From Fidelibacterota bacterium (GTDB taxonomy: Bacteria; Fidelibacterota; Marinisomatia; SCGC-AAA003-L08; TS1B11): DNA of 64,000 bases. The notes below the pieces were generated by a model. The model saw only the letters and a list, made by a program, of their open reading frames with translations. It was not told where the DNA came from and ran no database searches. Where the stretch lies: assembly GCA_004124875.1 (NCBI GenBank), contig SCKJ01000001.1, forward strand, positions 186,001 through 250,000. Direction: 5' to 3'. Of the stretch, positions 1 to 7,143 are shown piece by piece (positions within the stretch are counted from its first letter, which is position 1; each line of letters starts with the position of its first letter). A program made the translations under genes and the position numbers.

Positions 1-84
1 GCGTTCAAACTGCTCATCGCGATTGGACAGGAGCGCCAGGGGGTGCGGATCGCCGGGCCGATGACGGAACAGGAGGGTGCACAT
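1..84 (-). CDS. NRDE/TANGO2 family protein, N-terminal fragment
   Basis: Only the first 28 codons are in the window; the gene runs off the left edge. The translation begins MCTLLF and carries the NRDE motif (Asn-Arg-Asp-Glu, residues 23-26) that names the NRDE/TANGO2 family. The family is found in bacteria and eukaryotes; proposed roles concern heme or lipid handling, but its biochemistry is not settled. The start is the ATG at 84, where Met-Cys-Thr matches the conserved N-terminus of the family, whose Cys2 is typical. It lies 60 bp downstream of the GAF gene on the same strand and may be cotranscribed with it. Confidence 0.75.
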   Translation of the reverse strand, partial: MCTLLFRHRPGDPHPLALLSNRDEQFER

Positions 85-144
85 CTCAGGTAACTTTCAT
101 TCGGTTTTCAGACACCATATATGAACCGGCACCCAAAGCGGAAC

Positions 145-603
145 TTATAAAGCGCTTTGCGCCTGCTCACGTTCCCAGGCCCGGGCGAGCTGGCCGGCGA
201 CCCCTTCCAGATAGCTGCGGTCTGAGGGCCCGAATGCGGCTGGCGTATCGCTGTCGAGGTCGAGCACGCCGAGCACCCGATCGCCCGACAGGATGGGTAC
301 CACGATCTCGCTTTTAACGCTGAGCGAACAGGCGATGTAGCGGGGGTCCGAGCGGACATCGTCGACAATCAGCGTCTGTTTTTCGCGGGCGGCCGCGCCG
401 CAGATGCCGTCGGTGATGGGAATGCGGTCCGCATCCGTTTCCTGGCCGATGTAGTGCTCCGGGCGAACGGTCAGCAGATCGTCCTCCAGGAGATAGACGC
501 CGACCCAGTCATATTCGGGGCGAAAAGCAAATACCCTGCCCACGGCCGCCTCTATAGAGGCGTAAAACGCGGACAGGGTATCTATTTTATCCTTCGGGCT
601 CAT
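145..603 (-). CDS. GAF-domain protein, free methionine-(R)-sulfoxide reductase-like
   Basis: The 152-residue protein is a single GAF domain and resembles the fRMsr (YebR/MsrC) family, which reduces free methionine-R-sulfoxide in the cytoplasm. Family-like stretches are WVGVYLLEDD near residue 33, GICGAA near 67, YIACSLSVKSEIVVPI near 89 and GVLDLDS near 112. Cys68 and Cys92 line up with E. coli Cys94 and the catalytic Cys118. The third conserved cysteine (E. coli Cys84) seems to be absent, so recycling may use only two thiols. The N-terminus is also shorter than in YebR. A plain ligand-binding GAF protein is the alternative, but the Cys/SEIV pattern favours fRMsr. Confidence 0.7.
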   Translation of the reverse strand: MSPKDKIDTLSAFYASIEAAVGRVFAFRPEYDWVGVYLLEDDLLTVRPEHYIGQETDADRIPITDGICGAAAREKQTLIVDDVRSDPRYIACSLSVKSEIVVPILSGDRVLGVLDLDSDTPAAFGPSDRSYLEGVAGQLARAWEREQAQSAL

Positions 604-691
604 AGCGCGTCTTATCGGTTGCCGTGGAATTTAGCCCGCCAGGCGGGCCGTTCCAAGACGCCCAGGCGACGCTGAGCCGGATCAGAGGGTG

Positions 692-943
692 TTAACGACG
701 CTCACGGGGGCGGGCTTCGTTGACCCTCAACGCACGACCGTTCAGATCCTGGCTGTTAAGGCCTTCGATGGCCGACTCGCCGTTGCCTTGGTCGGACATC
801 TCCACAAAGCCGAATCCTTTGGAACGGCCCGTGTCGCGGTCGGTGATGATCTTGGCTGAATCGACTTCGCCATACGCCTCAAAGGCAGAGCGAAGATCAT
901 CTTCAGATGTGTCGTACGAGAGATTTCCTACGTAGATGTTCAT
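692..943 (-). CDS. RRM-domain RNA-binding protein
   Basis: This is a small single-RRM protein of 83 residues, like the glycine-rich RNA-binding proteins of cyanobacteria and many environmental bacteria, probably an RNA chaperone. RNP2 is IYVGNL at the N-terminus and RNP1 is KGFGFVEM in the middle; the tail is short and basic (ARPRERR). Two ATGs are possible, at 949 and 943. The AAGGG just upstream is only about 1 nt from the first but about 7 nt from the second, so 943 is the better start. The upstream non-coding stretch is long, as is common for cold-regulated RNA-binding genes. Confidence 0.9.
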   Translation of the reverse strand: MNIYVGNLSYDTSEDDLRSAFEAYGEVDSAKIITDRDTGRSKGFGFVEMSDQGNGESAIEGLNSQDLNGRALRVNEARPRERR

Positions 944-1124
944 AAACATCCCTTAGCTATGTGCCTTTCAAACTCAACCAGAACCGAACTTACCAGAAAG
1001 ACACAGAAAGTAAGGGCTGGGGCGTTTGGCTCATGCCTAAACGCCGGAACGGAGCGATATTACACATTATTAATAGGTCGGGGGAAGAAAATAAGCGGTG
1101 GGGTAGCAGAGGGCTTGGGGCGCC
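944..1124. other. Intergenic leader region upstream of the RRM gene
   Basis: No gene is seen here. On the minus strand it is the upstream region of the RRM gene. A TAATAT that could serve as a -10 box lies near 1057-1062, which would give a leader of roughly 100 nt. No strong -35 box or stable terminator is visible. The promoter assignment is weak. Confidence 0.3.
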
Positions 1125-1340
1125 TCAATCGGCGCTGGCGCCGGAACTCAGGATGATAAGGCCCGCCGAATTGAGCAGCTCCGCGTGGGTTGCGTCTTTT
1201 CCGCCACCTAGGACAATTTTCTCCACTTCCACGCCATCGACTATTACCCAGCCTCTGAGGTAGATGAACAGCCGGATGTCATCGCCAAAAACGTAGGAGG
1301 CTATTGAGCGGCTATGCCCGGAAAGGTGAGCGGGGATTAC
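1125..1340 (-). pseudogene. Possible gene remnant (C-terminal fragment, no start)
   Basis: On the minus strand a frame stays open for 71 codons from 1340 to a TGA at 1127-1125. It lacks an ATG, GTG or TTG in a useful place near its upstream end. Its translation looks protein-like (YVFGDDIRLFIYLRGW, VEVEKIVLGGGKDATH, LLNSAGLIILSS). Its base composition resembles the GC-rich host and not the AT-rich gene beside it. It begins next to the stop codon of the HEPN gene. I read it as the tail of an older gene cut off when the AT-rich segment arrived. It could also be chance; I do not recognise the family. Confidence 0.25.
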
Positions 1341-2836
1341 CTAATAACATGCTTATGTGAATGCACTACGTTCATACCTAGCCTCTTGAAACGCTTCAGA
1401 CGCTCAAACTCAGCCCTCCATAGTGTGGCCCCAAAGTACAAAATTGCAGCTCTAGAAATGCGTCCAATTTCAATGGTAGTTAAAATCAGCTCATCGAGTT
1501 TCATGCTCTCATAATATAATGATTTTATTTTCTTGGTAGTAGTCACCACAACTTTATGCGATAGGTTATTCCTAATCTTTCTCAATTGCCTGTACCTCCC
1601 AAGCCCAAGTTTCATTGATTGGGCCAGGTGGTAAAGCGCTGATAGCGCAGGAGTACTTATTCTTTTTATGCTTTGATGCATATTTTTTCTATCGACATCC
1701 TTCTCAACGCCGAAACTCTTTTCATTCATCCAGACGTTATGAAAATCAACTTTATCAGTATTATGCTTTAAATGAAAATATGAATTCATTGCATAGGCAA
1801 TTTTGTCCAGAGTACTATAGAAGGAAATAAACGCTGTCTTTATCATGTGGGCGTTTAAATCATTAACGACAAATTCCGTTGAGTCCAAGAAAACATGCTG
1901 CCCATCTAGCCGTGTATCTACAACGCGAACACCAGACATCAGGAGCCATCTCGCGGAGCTAAAACTTGCATGTATGCTGTTTAATATATCTATGACTTCG
2001 TTCGTACTCGGCCTCCTGTTCCCACCCTCTAAATGTGCATACATAGCATATATGTCAAATGCCTCGGGAGATTCTACCCGACATGTCGGGCATGGATTCA
2101 AAGCCAACCTATTATCCCATATCCATTTTTCCATTTTAGAGGGAGTCTTCTCCTTTGGTTCATAGTGCTCCGCTTTCGGCCTGAGTTCCGATAATATTTT
2201 TTTATACCCTTCATAATACAGGGGGTCATTTTGCGCAAGTTCCGAAGCCATTTCTCTATCCAACAAAGCGCAGTTTAGGAGGTCCTGGTGTTTCCACATC
2301 CACGAATGCACCTGCATCAGCGCGTAACCCCTTTTTGCAAGTGCTACATGGTGTTCAGGTACTCTGGCTAACACAGTTTCGATCTCATCGAGTGCTTCTA
2401 TAAATCTCCCTTGGTTAATGAATGTACTCGCTAGGTTAGTCCTGGTATGTTCATCATCTCCATACAAGAGAGCTTCATCAAAGTGGTTAACTGCGCTCGA
2501 GAGCGAAGGACGTGTTCCAGGGCCAACTCCGCGTTCCCTTTGTCCTAGCGCGAGATATCCTGTTCCAAGATTATGATGAAAATATTTCGTGTTTGATTCA
2601 CTAGCATAGTTTTCAACAGATTTCAATAGTTCTACGCCTTCACGAATTAATTTTCCGTCGTTTAGATCGCCACCCGCATCGATTAATATGCCACCCAAAT
2701 TAGTTGCCGTTGCTATCTCATTTTTTGCAAGAGCTGCCGCACGTCTTCCTACTTTAACAGCACGCCTTGTCTCGCCGCTGTCTAGCAAATCCCTAGAAAA
2801 CTTGAACAGTTTATCTATATCTGCTGAATTCGCCAC
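1337..2836 (-). CDS. TPR-repeat protein with LA2681-type HEPN domain
   Basis: The 499-residue protein has an N-terminal TPR-like helical array (about residues 1-230), a linker with a CPTC pair near residue 260, and a C-terminal helical domain resembling LA2681-like HEPN. The HEPN signature R-x4-H is present as RNNLSH at about residues 422-427; in many HEPN proteins this pair is the RNase active site. RNase activity is family-level expectation, not shown. The start is a GTG at 2836 with GAAGGA a few bases upstream. The gene is clearly AT-richer than the flanking housekeeping genes and lies next to another AT-rich unknown gene, which suggests transfer. A defence or toxin role is inference. Confidence 0.7.
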   Translation of the reverse strand: MANSADIDKLFKFSRDLLDSGETRRAVKVGRRAAALAKNEIATATNLGGILIDAGGDLNDGKLIREGVELLKSVENYASESNTKYFHHNLGTGYLALGQRERGVGPGTRPSLSSAVNHFDEALLYGDDEHTRTNLASTFINQGRFIEALDEIETVLARVPEHHVALAKRGYALMQVHSWMWKHQDLLNCALLDREMASELAQNDPLYYEGYKKILSELRPKAEHYEPKEKTPSKMEKWIWDNRLALNPCPTCRVESPEAFDIYAMYAHLEGGNRRPSTNEVIDILNSIHASFSSARWLLMSGVRVVDTRLDGQHVFLDSTEFVVNDLNAHMIKTAFISFYSTLDKIAYAMNSYFHLKHNTDKVDFHNVWMNEKSFGVEKDVDRKNMHQSIKRISTPALSALYHLAQSMKLGLGRYRQLRKIRNNLSHKVVVTTTKKIKSLYYESMKLDELILTTIEIGRISRAAILYFGATLWRAEFERLKRFKRLGMNVVHSHKHVIR

Positions 2837-2991
2837 ATATTTCCTTCAGAATTATCATTAAGTACACTCGGCTTAGAAAACCGGCCTATCACATAAGGCC
2901 AAACCATTTTTACTAGTTTCCACAGGTGGCTACTTTTTTATATTAGCTCCACGCTCTTTCGCCCCGCAACCGCATAATGCTCTAACACCAT

Positions 2992-3900
2992 TTAGCTGTC
3001 CCACATGCCTGAAGCTCTCTCGAGCTCGACCCAGTACCTCGTTGTTGCAATTTTCAATTCCTGGTCCCCGAATACCACGGAAACCAAGCCAAATGCCACG
3101 ACCCCCCGATAGAACTGGTTCCACAAGTCTTCTCGGTGAATCTCCTCGTGTGGTGTGCCGAGCATCCCAGAAACTTGGAATCTCGTTGGATTGCCTCCGT
3201 ACATATTCATGATCTGTGGTGATGCGCCGTGCACAAATCCAGAATAGAGTTTGCTTAGACTGCGCTCGGTTTCGATTCCCCTGCTAGGATTTGCTAACAA
3301 ACCTTCCTTATCTTTCTGATCCTTAGTAATCACGTGGCTATTTGCGGCGTCGATAGCCGCTAACTTTGCTCCAATGTTAGCAATATAAGCACGAATCTTT
3401 TTCCTTGGGATAGCAGGTCGCTTTTGGGTTGAGCCGATAGCGCTATCCGGATCGTCAAATTCTTCTGCATAAAAAGCGCCAAGGAATTCTTTATGCAGGT
3501 CAGTAATCTCATCAAACAGCGGCGCGTATGCTAAAAACATAATATCCTCTTTAAATTCGTCGAGCATGCGCTGGATCGAAGCTTGATCTTGGAAGAGCCC
3601 GTTATTGAGCAGGAGACGCGCAGAATGTAATCCCGTCACCATTCTGGCCAATTTCTGGACTAACGCTTGCTCCAGTGTCTGATCCTTGTATCTGAATACG
3701 AAAGATTCGCCAAATTCGGTTCTTATTGGGGGTGGCACCAGTTGCTCAAGTTTGGTCAACCAGAATTCCATGATAGTGAGTGTTCTTATATACTCAGAAT
3801 CTGCGTAAATACTTTCCATTTTGCCTCTCGTTGCATTAATTGTCTCGACAAACGGGAATTTATCAATAGGTGGAATTCCCTCATACCCATTATTTGCCAT
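2992..3900 (-). CDS. Hypothetical protein, mostly alpha-helical
   Basis: I do not recognise this 302-residue protein. It has no signal peptide or membrane segment and is probably cytoplasmic and largely helical. A short C-terminal stretch, LSKLYSGFVHGA near residue 220, recalls the conserved helix of some HEPN-like or DUF5677-like proteins, but the match is too weak for a call. Composition is more AT-rich than the host genes, like the TPR-HEPN gene 155 bp downstream on the same strand. The start is ATG at 3900. A GGAGGAG lies 16 nt upstream, too far for a normal ribosome site, and sits inside a copied piece of the MFS gene tail. Confidence 0.6.
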   Translation of the reverse strand: MANNGYEGIPPIDKFPFVETINATRGKMESIYADSEYIRTLTIMEFWLTKLEQLVPPPIRTEFGESFVFRYKDQTLEQALVQKLARMVTGLHSARLLLNNGLFQDQASIQRMLDEFKEDIMFLAYAPLFDEITDLHKEFLGAFYAEEFDDPDSAIGSTQKRPAIPRKKIRAYIANIGAKLAAIDAANSHVITKDQKDKEGLLANPSRGIETERSLSKLYSGFVHGASPQIMNMYGGNPTRFQVSGMLGTPHEEIHREDLWNQFYRGVVAFGLVSVVFGDQELKIATTRYWVELERASGMWDS

Positions 3901-3916
3901 GTCTGATGTAATCTGG

Positions 3917-3957
3917 CTCCTCCGCCCGGCTTAAACCACCAAGCTGAGCAGGGCAAT
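3917..3957 (-). repeat. Truncated third copy of the MFS gene 3' end
   Basis: About 41 bp match the 3' end of the MFS gene at 4339-5568. On the minus strand the copy still reads IALLSLVV, then a TAA, then AGRR, after which similarity ends at the leader of the 302-residue gene. It is the shortest and most decayed of three copies in the same orientation. Confidence 0.7.
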
Positions 3958-3968
3958 CCATTACAATG

Positions 3969-4094
3969 GTCATTGCGATCCGCCAGCTGGCGGAGTGGCA
4001 ATCTTCCCCGCAATAACCCGAAGGCAGGCTGCCACGGTTGCCCTTTCGGCGCAGCTCAGGGCAGGCTCTCAGGTAGCGCCGCCCTCGCAGTGAC
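3969..4094. repeat. REP/MITE-like palindromic unit 1
   Basis: This 126-bp unit is bounded by near-perfect inverted repeats, GTCATTGCGA at 3969-3978 and TCGCAGTGAC at 4085-4094 (one mismatch). Inside the left end is a perfect 16-bp palindrome, TCCGCCAGCTGGCGGA (3979-3994), itself framed by ATTGC and GGCAAT. The TCATTGCGA...GTGGCAATCT pattern resembles interspersed palindromes seen in many environmental genomes. No transposase is nearby, so any movement would depend on an enzyme elsewhere. Confidence 0.6.
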
Positions 4095-4110
4095 AGGTGG
4101 TGTCGGGCTG

Positions 4111-4195
4111 CCAACTGCCGCCGCTACTGCCACTACGGGCTCGCGGCACGGTCTTCCCTCCGCCCAGCATAAACCACCAGACTGAGCAGGGCGAT
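4111..4195 (-). repeat. Second copy of the MFS gene 3' end (85 bp)
   Basis: These 85 bp align without gaps to 4317-4401, with about 11 mismatches. On the minus strand the copy reads IALLSLVVYAGRREDRAASP then TAG, against IAVLSFIVYAGRREDRAASP in the intact gene. The frame and stop are kept and the amino-acid changes are conservative. This fits a remnant of a diverged paralogue or an old duplication. It has no start and is not a gene. Confidence 0.75.
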
Positions 4196-4204
4196 GGTTG
4201 GATA

Positions 4205-4313
4205 CACTCACCCCGGTCGGCGGAGTTTATCCTGACGGCGCAACTTGCGGCGGAAGGGCCAGGATTTCCCCTCTCTCTGGAGAGAGGGGGTCGACGCAGT
4301 CGCGGGGTGAGTG
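4205..4313. repeat. REP-like palindromic unit 2
   Basis: This 109-bp unit is bounded by a perfect 11-bp inverted repeat, CACTCACCCCG (4205-4215) and CGGGGTGAGTG (4303-4313). It holds a strong hairpin, CCCCTCTCTC (4268-4277) against GAGAGAGGGG (4280-4289). It separates the second MFS-tail copy from the intact gene. Its sequence differs from unit 1, so two repeat families meet here. Confidence 0.6.
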
Positions 4314-4316
4314 CTC

Positions 4317-4401
4317 CCAACTGCCACTGCTACTGCCACTACGGGCTCGCGGCACGGTCTTCCCGCCGCCCTGCATAAACGATGAAGCTGAGCACAGCGA
4401 T
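4317..4401 (-). repeat. Reference copy of the repeated MFS 3' end
   Basis: This is the genuine end of the MFS gene, the last 21 codons with the stop at 4341-4339, plus 22 bp downstream. It is the source, or a sibling, of the copies at 4111-4195 and 3917-3957. The three copies alternate with the two palindromic units. Confidence 0.75.
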
Positions 4402-5568
4402 CACGGCAGCGGAGATAAACGGAAAGCGGTAGCCGAGCAGCGCGTAGCTCAGTCCGCCGTAGGGGGGACCGATAACCCGCCCTAGCGCGCCGAGGCTTTG
4501 GGTCACCCCCATGGCCACCCCTTGCTCGCTCTCGCTGGAGCGCTGGGAGATGACGGCAAAGATGGTAGGGGTCACCAGTGAGTTGCCGACACTGACGAAA
4601 AAGGCGCCCACGAACATCAGCCCGTAGCTGCTCATAAAAGGGAACAGGGCCAGGCCGATGGCCATGGTCAGGATGCCCGTTTCCGCTGTGCGGTGTTCGC
4701 CCCAGCGGGCCACCATCGGCTTGATGGCGGTAAACTGCACGAGCGCGCCGACCACGCCAATAAACATGAAGACAAAGCCCCGCTGCATGGCAGTGATCAC
4801 CACGATGTCGCGGGCGTATTCCACAAAAACCACGTGCAGGGTGCTGAAGGCCACGGTATAGAGCAGGAAGCTGGTCAGGATGCGGGACACCGCCGGCCGC
4901 TGCCAGTAGTCGGCCAGATGCCGGAAGGAGGTCGACATGGCGGCCCAGACGCCCCCTTCTCCGGCGCTTTTTATCGCGTTTTGGCGGGCCGCTTTGGGCA
5001 GCGATTCCGGCAGGATGAACAACGCCGCCAGGCAGTTCACCGCCGACAGGCCGGCCGCCAACAGCGCCGGAGCCGCGTTGCCGTACAAGGTGGCCAGAAT
5101 TCCGCCAATGGGGAAGCCGACAATGAAACCGAGATTAAACGCCGCCCCCACCAGCCCCATGCGGCCGGCCCGTTTCTCTGGCGGCGTAATATCGGCCACG
5201 AACGCCTGCGCCACGGAGATGTTGGCGTTGGCCATGCCGGCCAGCATTCGCGATGCAAACAGCAACCAGAGTTGGTCAGCCAGGCCAAAAATCGTGAACG
5301 CGACCGCTGAAGTGCCCAGACCGATGATGATAATCGGGCGGCGGCCGACGCGGTCGGATATGCGGCCCCACACCGGGGCGAACAGCAGTTGCATCACGGC
5401 ATAGCTGGCCAGCAGAAAGCCCACCTGCCGCTCGTCGCCCCCCAGGTCGGCCACGAAGTCGTTGATGTAGGGGATAATGAGGGTCACCCCCATCAGATCG
5501 ATGAAAATGGTGATCCAGATGATCCACATGGAGCGGGTCTCGGCGCGGCGATCCAGCGTTGGCGTCAT
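4339..5568 (-). CDS. MFS transporter, TetA/DHA1-like
   Basis: The 409-residue integral inner-membrane protein has the usual 12-helix MFS size. The MFS loop 2-3 signature reads GRISDRVGRRPIIIIG near residue 68. An ITPPEKRAGRMG stretch between helices 4 and 5 resembles TetA and other DHA1 drug-H+ antiporters, with GFIVGFPIGG following. The substrate cannot be told from sequence. The start at 5568 precedes MTPTLDRR and the first membrane helix. Its 3' end is repeated twice downstream (see the repeat entries). The gene is host-like in composition and is divergent from hsp20. Confidence 0.85.
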   Translation of the reverse strand: MTPTLDRRAETRSMWIIWITIFIDLMGVTLIIPYINDFVADLGGDERQVGFLLASYAVMQLLFAPVWGRISDRVGRRPIIIIGLGTSAVAFTIFGLADQLWLLFASRMLAGMANANISVAQAFVADITPPEKRAGRMGLVGAAFNLGFIVGFPIGGILATLYGNAAPALLAAGLSAVNCLAALFILPESLPKAARQNAIKSAGEGGVWAAMSTSFRHLADYWQRPAVSRILTSFLLYTVAFSTLHVVFVEYARDIVVITAMQRGFVFMFIGVVGALVQFTAIKPMVARWGEHRTAETGILTMAIGLALFPFMSSYGLMFVGAFFVSVGNSLVTPTIFAVISQRSSESEQGVAMGVTQSLGALGRVIGPPYGGLSYALLGYRFPFISAAVIAVLSFIVYAGRREDRAASP

Positions 5569-5659
5569 TTTGGTCGCGGCATGCCATTATGGCACAGGCT
5601 GTCTGCCATAATAGCCGTTAATCGGGGCGGCGTTCTGCCGGTCTGGCGGCGATTTGCTT

Positions 5660-5676
5660 TTGGCACGGCGCTTGTA
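5660..5676 (+). promoter_or_regulatory. Sigma-54-like promoter upstream of hsp20
   Basis: The sequence TTGGCACGGCGCTTGTA matches the sigma-54 consensus TTGGCACG-N4-TTGCW except that the -12 element is TTGTA. The GG to G(T) spacing is exactly 10. Transcription would start near 5687 and leave a leader of about 60 nt before the Hsp20 ATG. It is a sequence match only; no enhancer-binding protein gene is in the window. Confidence 0.45.
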
Positions 5677-5746
5677 ATAGGTAGGGCGGAACTGAATTTT
5701 AATAATGGAATCATGAAAGAATCGTGAACTTAAAGGAGACATTACG

Positions 5747-6193
5747 ATGAAACTCATAAAATACTCGCGGCGTTACCCGGTCATGGGGCGCTATGACGAT
5801 ATGAACCGGCTGTTTAACCAGCTCTGGCTCCGTCCCTTGGATAGCTCGTTCCTGTATGATCGCAGCTGGGCCCCGGCATTCAACATCCGGGAAACAAGCG
5901 ACCAGTACCTGTTCGAGGCTGCTCTGCCGGGCCTGAGCAAGAAGGAAATCGACGTGACCCTGCAGGATGGCGTCCTGACGGTTTCTGGCGAGCGCAAGGA
6001 GCATGAGGCCGCCGAAGGCGAGACACTGCACGCGACCGAGCTGCGCTCGGGATCGTTCAGCCGAGCCTTTACCCTGCCTGGCGAAGTTGACGAGGAGAGC
6101 GTCGAGGCCCGTTACAAGGACGGCATCCTCTCTCTGGCCGTCAAAAAGCTGGCGCCGGTTGAGCCGGAGCGGCGCAAAATCGCCATCAAATAA
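5747..6193 (+). CDS. Hsp20-family small heat-shock protein
   Basis: The 148-residue protein is an ATP-independent cytoplasmic holdase. The alpha-crystallin domain covers about residues 42-138, beginning APAFNIRETSDQYLFEAALPG and ending in a C-terminal KIAIK that resembles the I-x-I anchoring tail. The conserved GVLTVSGER and the A-x-x-x-x-G-[IV]-L motif (ARYKDGILSLAV) are present. AAAGGAGA lies 7 nt before the ATG, a strong ribosome site. A sigma-54-like promoter lies upstream and a strong terminator follows, so it is probably a single-gene unit. Confidence 0.93.
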   Translation: MKLIKYSRRYPVMGRYDDMNRLFNQLWLRPLDSSFLYDRSWAPAFNIRETSDQYLFEAALPGLSKKEIDVTLQDGVLTVSGERKEHEAAEGETLHATELRSGSFSRAFTLPGEVDEESVEARYKDGILSLAVKKLAPVEPERRKIAIK

Positions 6194-6223
6194 CCCGTTC
6201 CCCATAAAGGGCCGTTGATGAAG

Positions 6224-6252
6224 CCCCCGCCACTGTGGCGGGGGTTTTTTTT
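6224..6252 (+). terminator. Rho-independent terminator after hsp20
   Basis: CCCCCGCCA (6224-6232) pairs with TGGCGGGGG (6236-6244) around a 3-nt loop, followed by eight T residues (6245-6252). This is a textbook intrinsic terminator on the plus strand. Confidence 0.92.
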
Positions 6253-6312
6253 GCCCAGCGTTGCTTGCGGGGCGCCTCTTGCCCAAGGCTCCGTAAGCGG
6301 CGAACTTACCCC

Positions 6313-7077
6313 ATGCGAAAAATCACTCTCGCACTGACCCTCCTCTTTGCGCTGCCCGCCTACGGACAGGCGAGCGCGGCCCGGTGGGTCGTTGCCATGA
6401 CCCGTTACGGGGGCAGCGGCACTTTGGGGGCGTTCACCGCTCCGGACCTGCGCCTGCACTGGGCCGTTACCGCCGTGGGCGCTCTCACCGCCAGTCGCAT
6501 GGATGAGTGGGCCACCTCCGCTGAAGTTCGCAACCGGATCATGCCTAACCTGCAGGCCGAAATCGGCGACAAATGGGGCGATCCCGTGGCCGCAGCCATT
6601 ATTCTGCCGTCGATCTTCCTGGCTGACAAAATGCTCGGCTACTCTATTGTCGATACGAAGAAAAGGCTGGAGTTTGCCGTCGCCGGCCTGGTCTCCGTGG
6701 GCGTTGTTACCGTCGTGGCCAAGGATGTGTTCCGCCGCGAGCGCCCCAACGCAGTTGGCCATCGCTCGTTCCCTTCCGGCCACACCTCCATCAGTTTCGC
6801 CGTCGCGGAGGTCGCCCGGCAACTCTACGGTAACCGGGTCTCGGTGCCATTTTATCTCTTGGCGGCCAATACGGCTCTTAGCCGCATCCACGACAACAAG
6901 CACTACCCCTCGGATGTTGTGGCCGGCGCCGGGCTCGGCATCGGGATTGTACGGGGTTTTTCGCTGGTTGAGGTTCCCACGATGCCCCTATCGTTCTCTC
7001 TGCAATTTGGACGGACCGGTTTTCAGGGCAACTTCTTGCTGAGCTTCGATGGATTCCGGTTCTTTAACAAACTGTAA
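6313..7077 (+). CDS. PAP2-family phosphatase, exported
   Basis: The protein of about 254 residues has an N-terminal signal-like segment (MRKITLALTLLFALPAYGQA) and a PAP2/phosphatidic acid phosphatase domain. All three catalytic motifs are visible: KDVFRRERP (motif 1), PSGHTS (motif 2) and SRIHDNKHYPSD (motif 3, SR-x5-H-x3-D form). It probably dephosphorylates lipid phosphates such as undecaprenyl pyrophosphate or phosphatidate at the periplasmic face. The longer frame reaching back to 6235 would run through the hsp20 terminator, so the ATG at 6313, which exposes the signal peptide, is preferred. Confidence 0.85.
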   Translation: MRKITLALTLLFALPAYGQASAARWVVAMTRYGGSGTLGAFTAPDLRLHWAVTAVGALTASRMDEWATSAEVRNRIMPNLQAEIGDKWGDPVAAAIILPSIFLADKMLGYSIVDTKKRLEFAVAGLVSVGVVTVVAKDVFRRERPNAVGHRSFPSGHTSISFAVAEVARQLYGNRVSVPFYLLAANTALSRIHDNKHYPSDVVAGAGLGIGIVRGFSLVEVPTMPLSFSLQFGRTGFQGNFLLSFDGFRFFNKL

Positions 7078-7143
7078 TCCAGCAGACTGGTATTGAGGGA
7101 CCCGCCTTCATAAACTCGGACGTAAACCAAAGGGGATACCCTA

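Noticed and set aside
3890..4378. Several open frames across the repeat region
   Set aside because: They read through palindromic units and MFS-tail copies on both strands, have biased composition and no starts with ribosome sites.
4693..5404. Long plus-strand frames opposite the MFS gene
   Set aside because: They are antisense shadows of the MFS coding sequence in GC-rich DNA, with His/Arg-rich nonsense composition.
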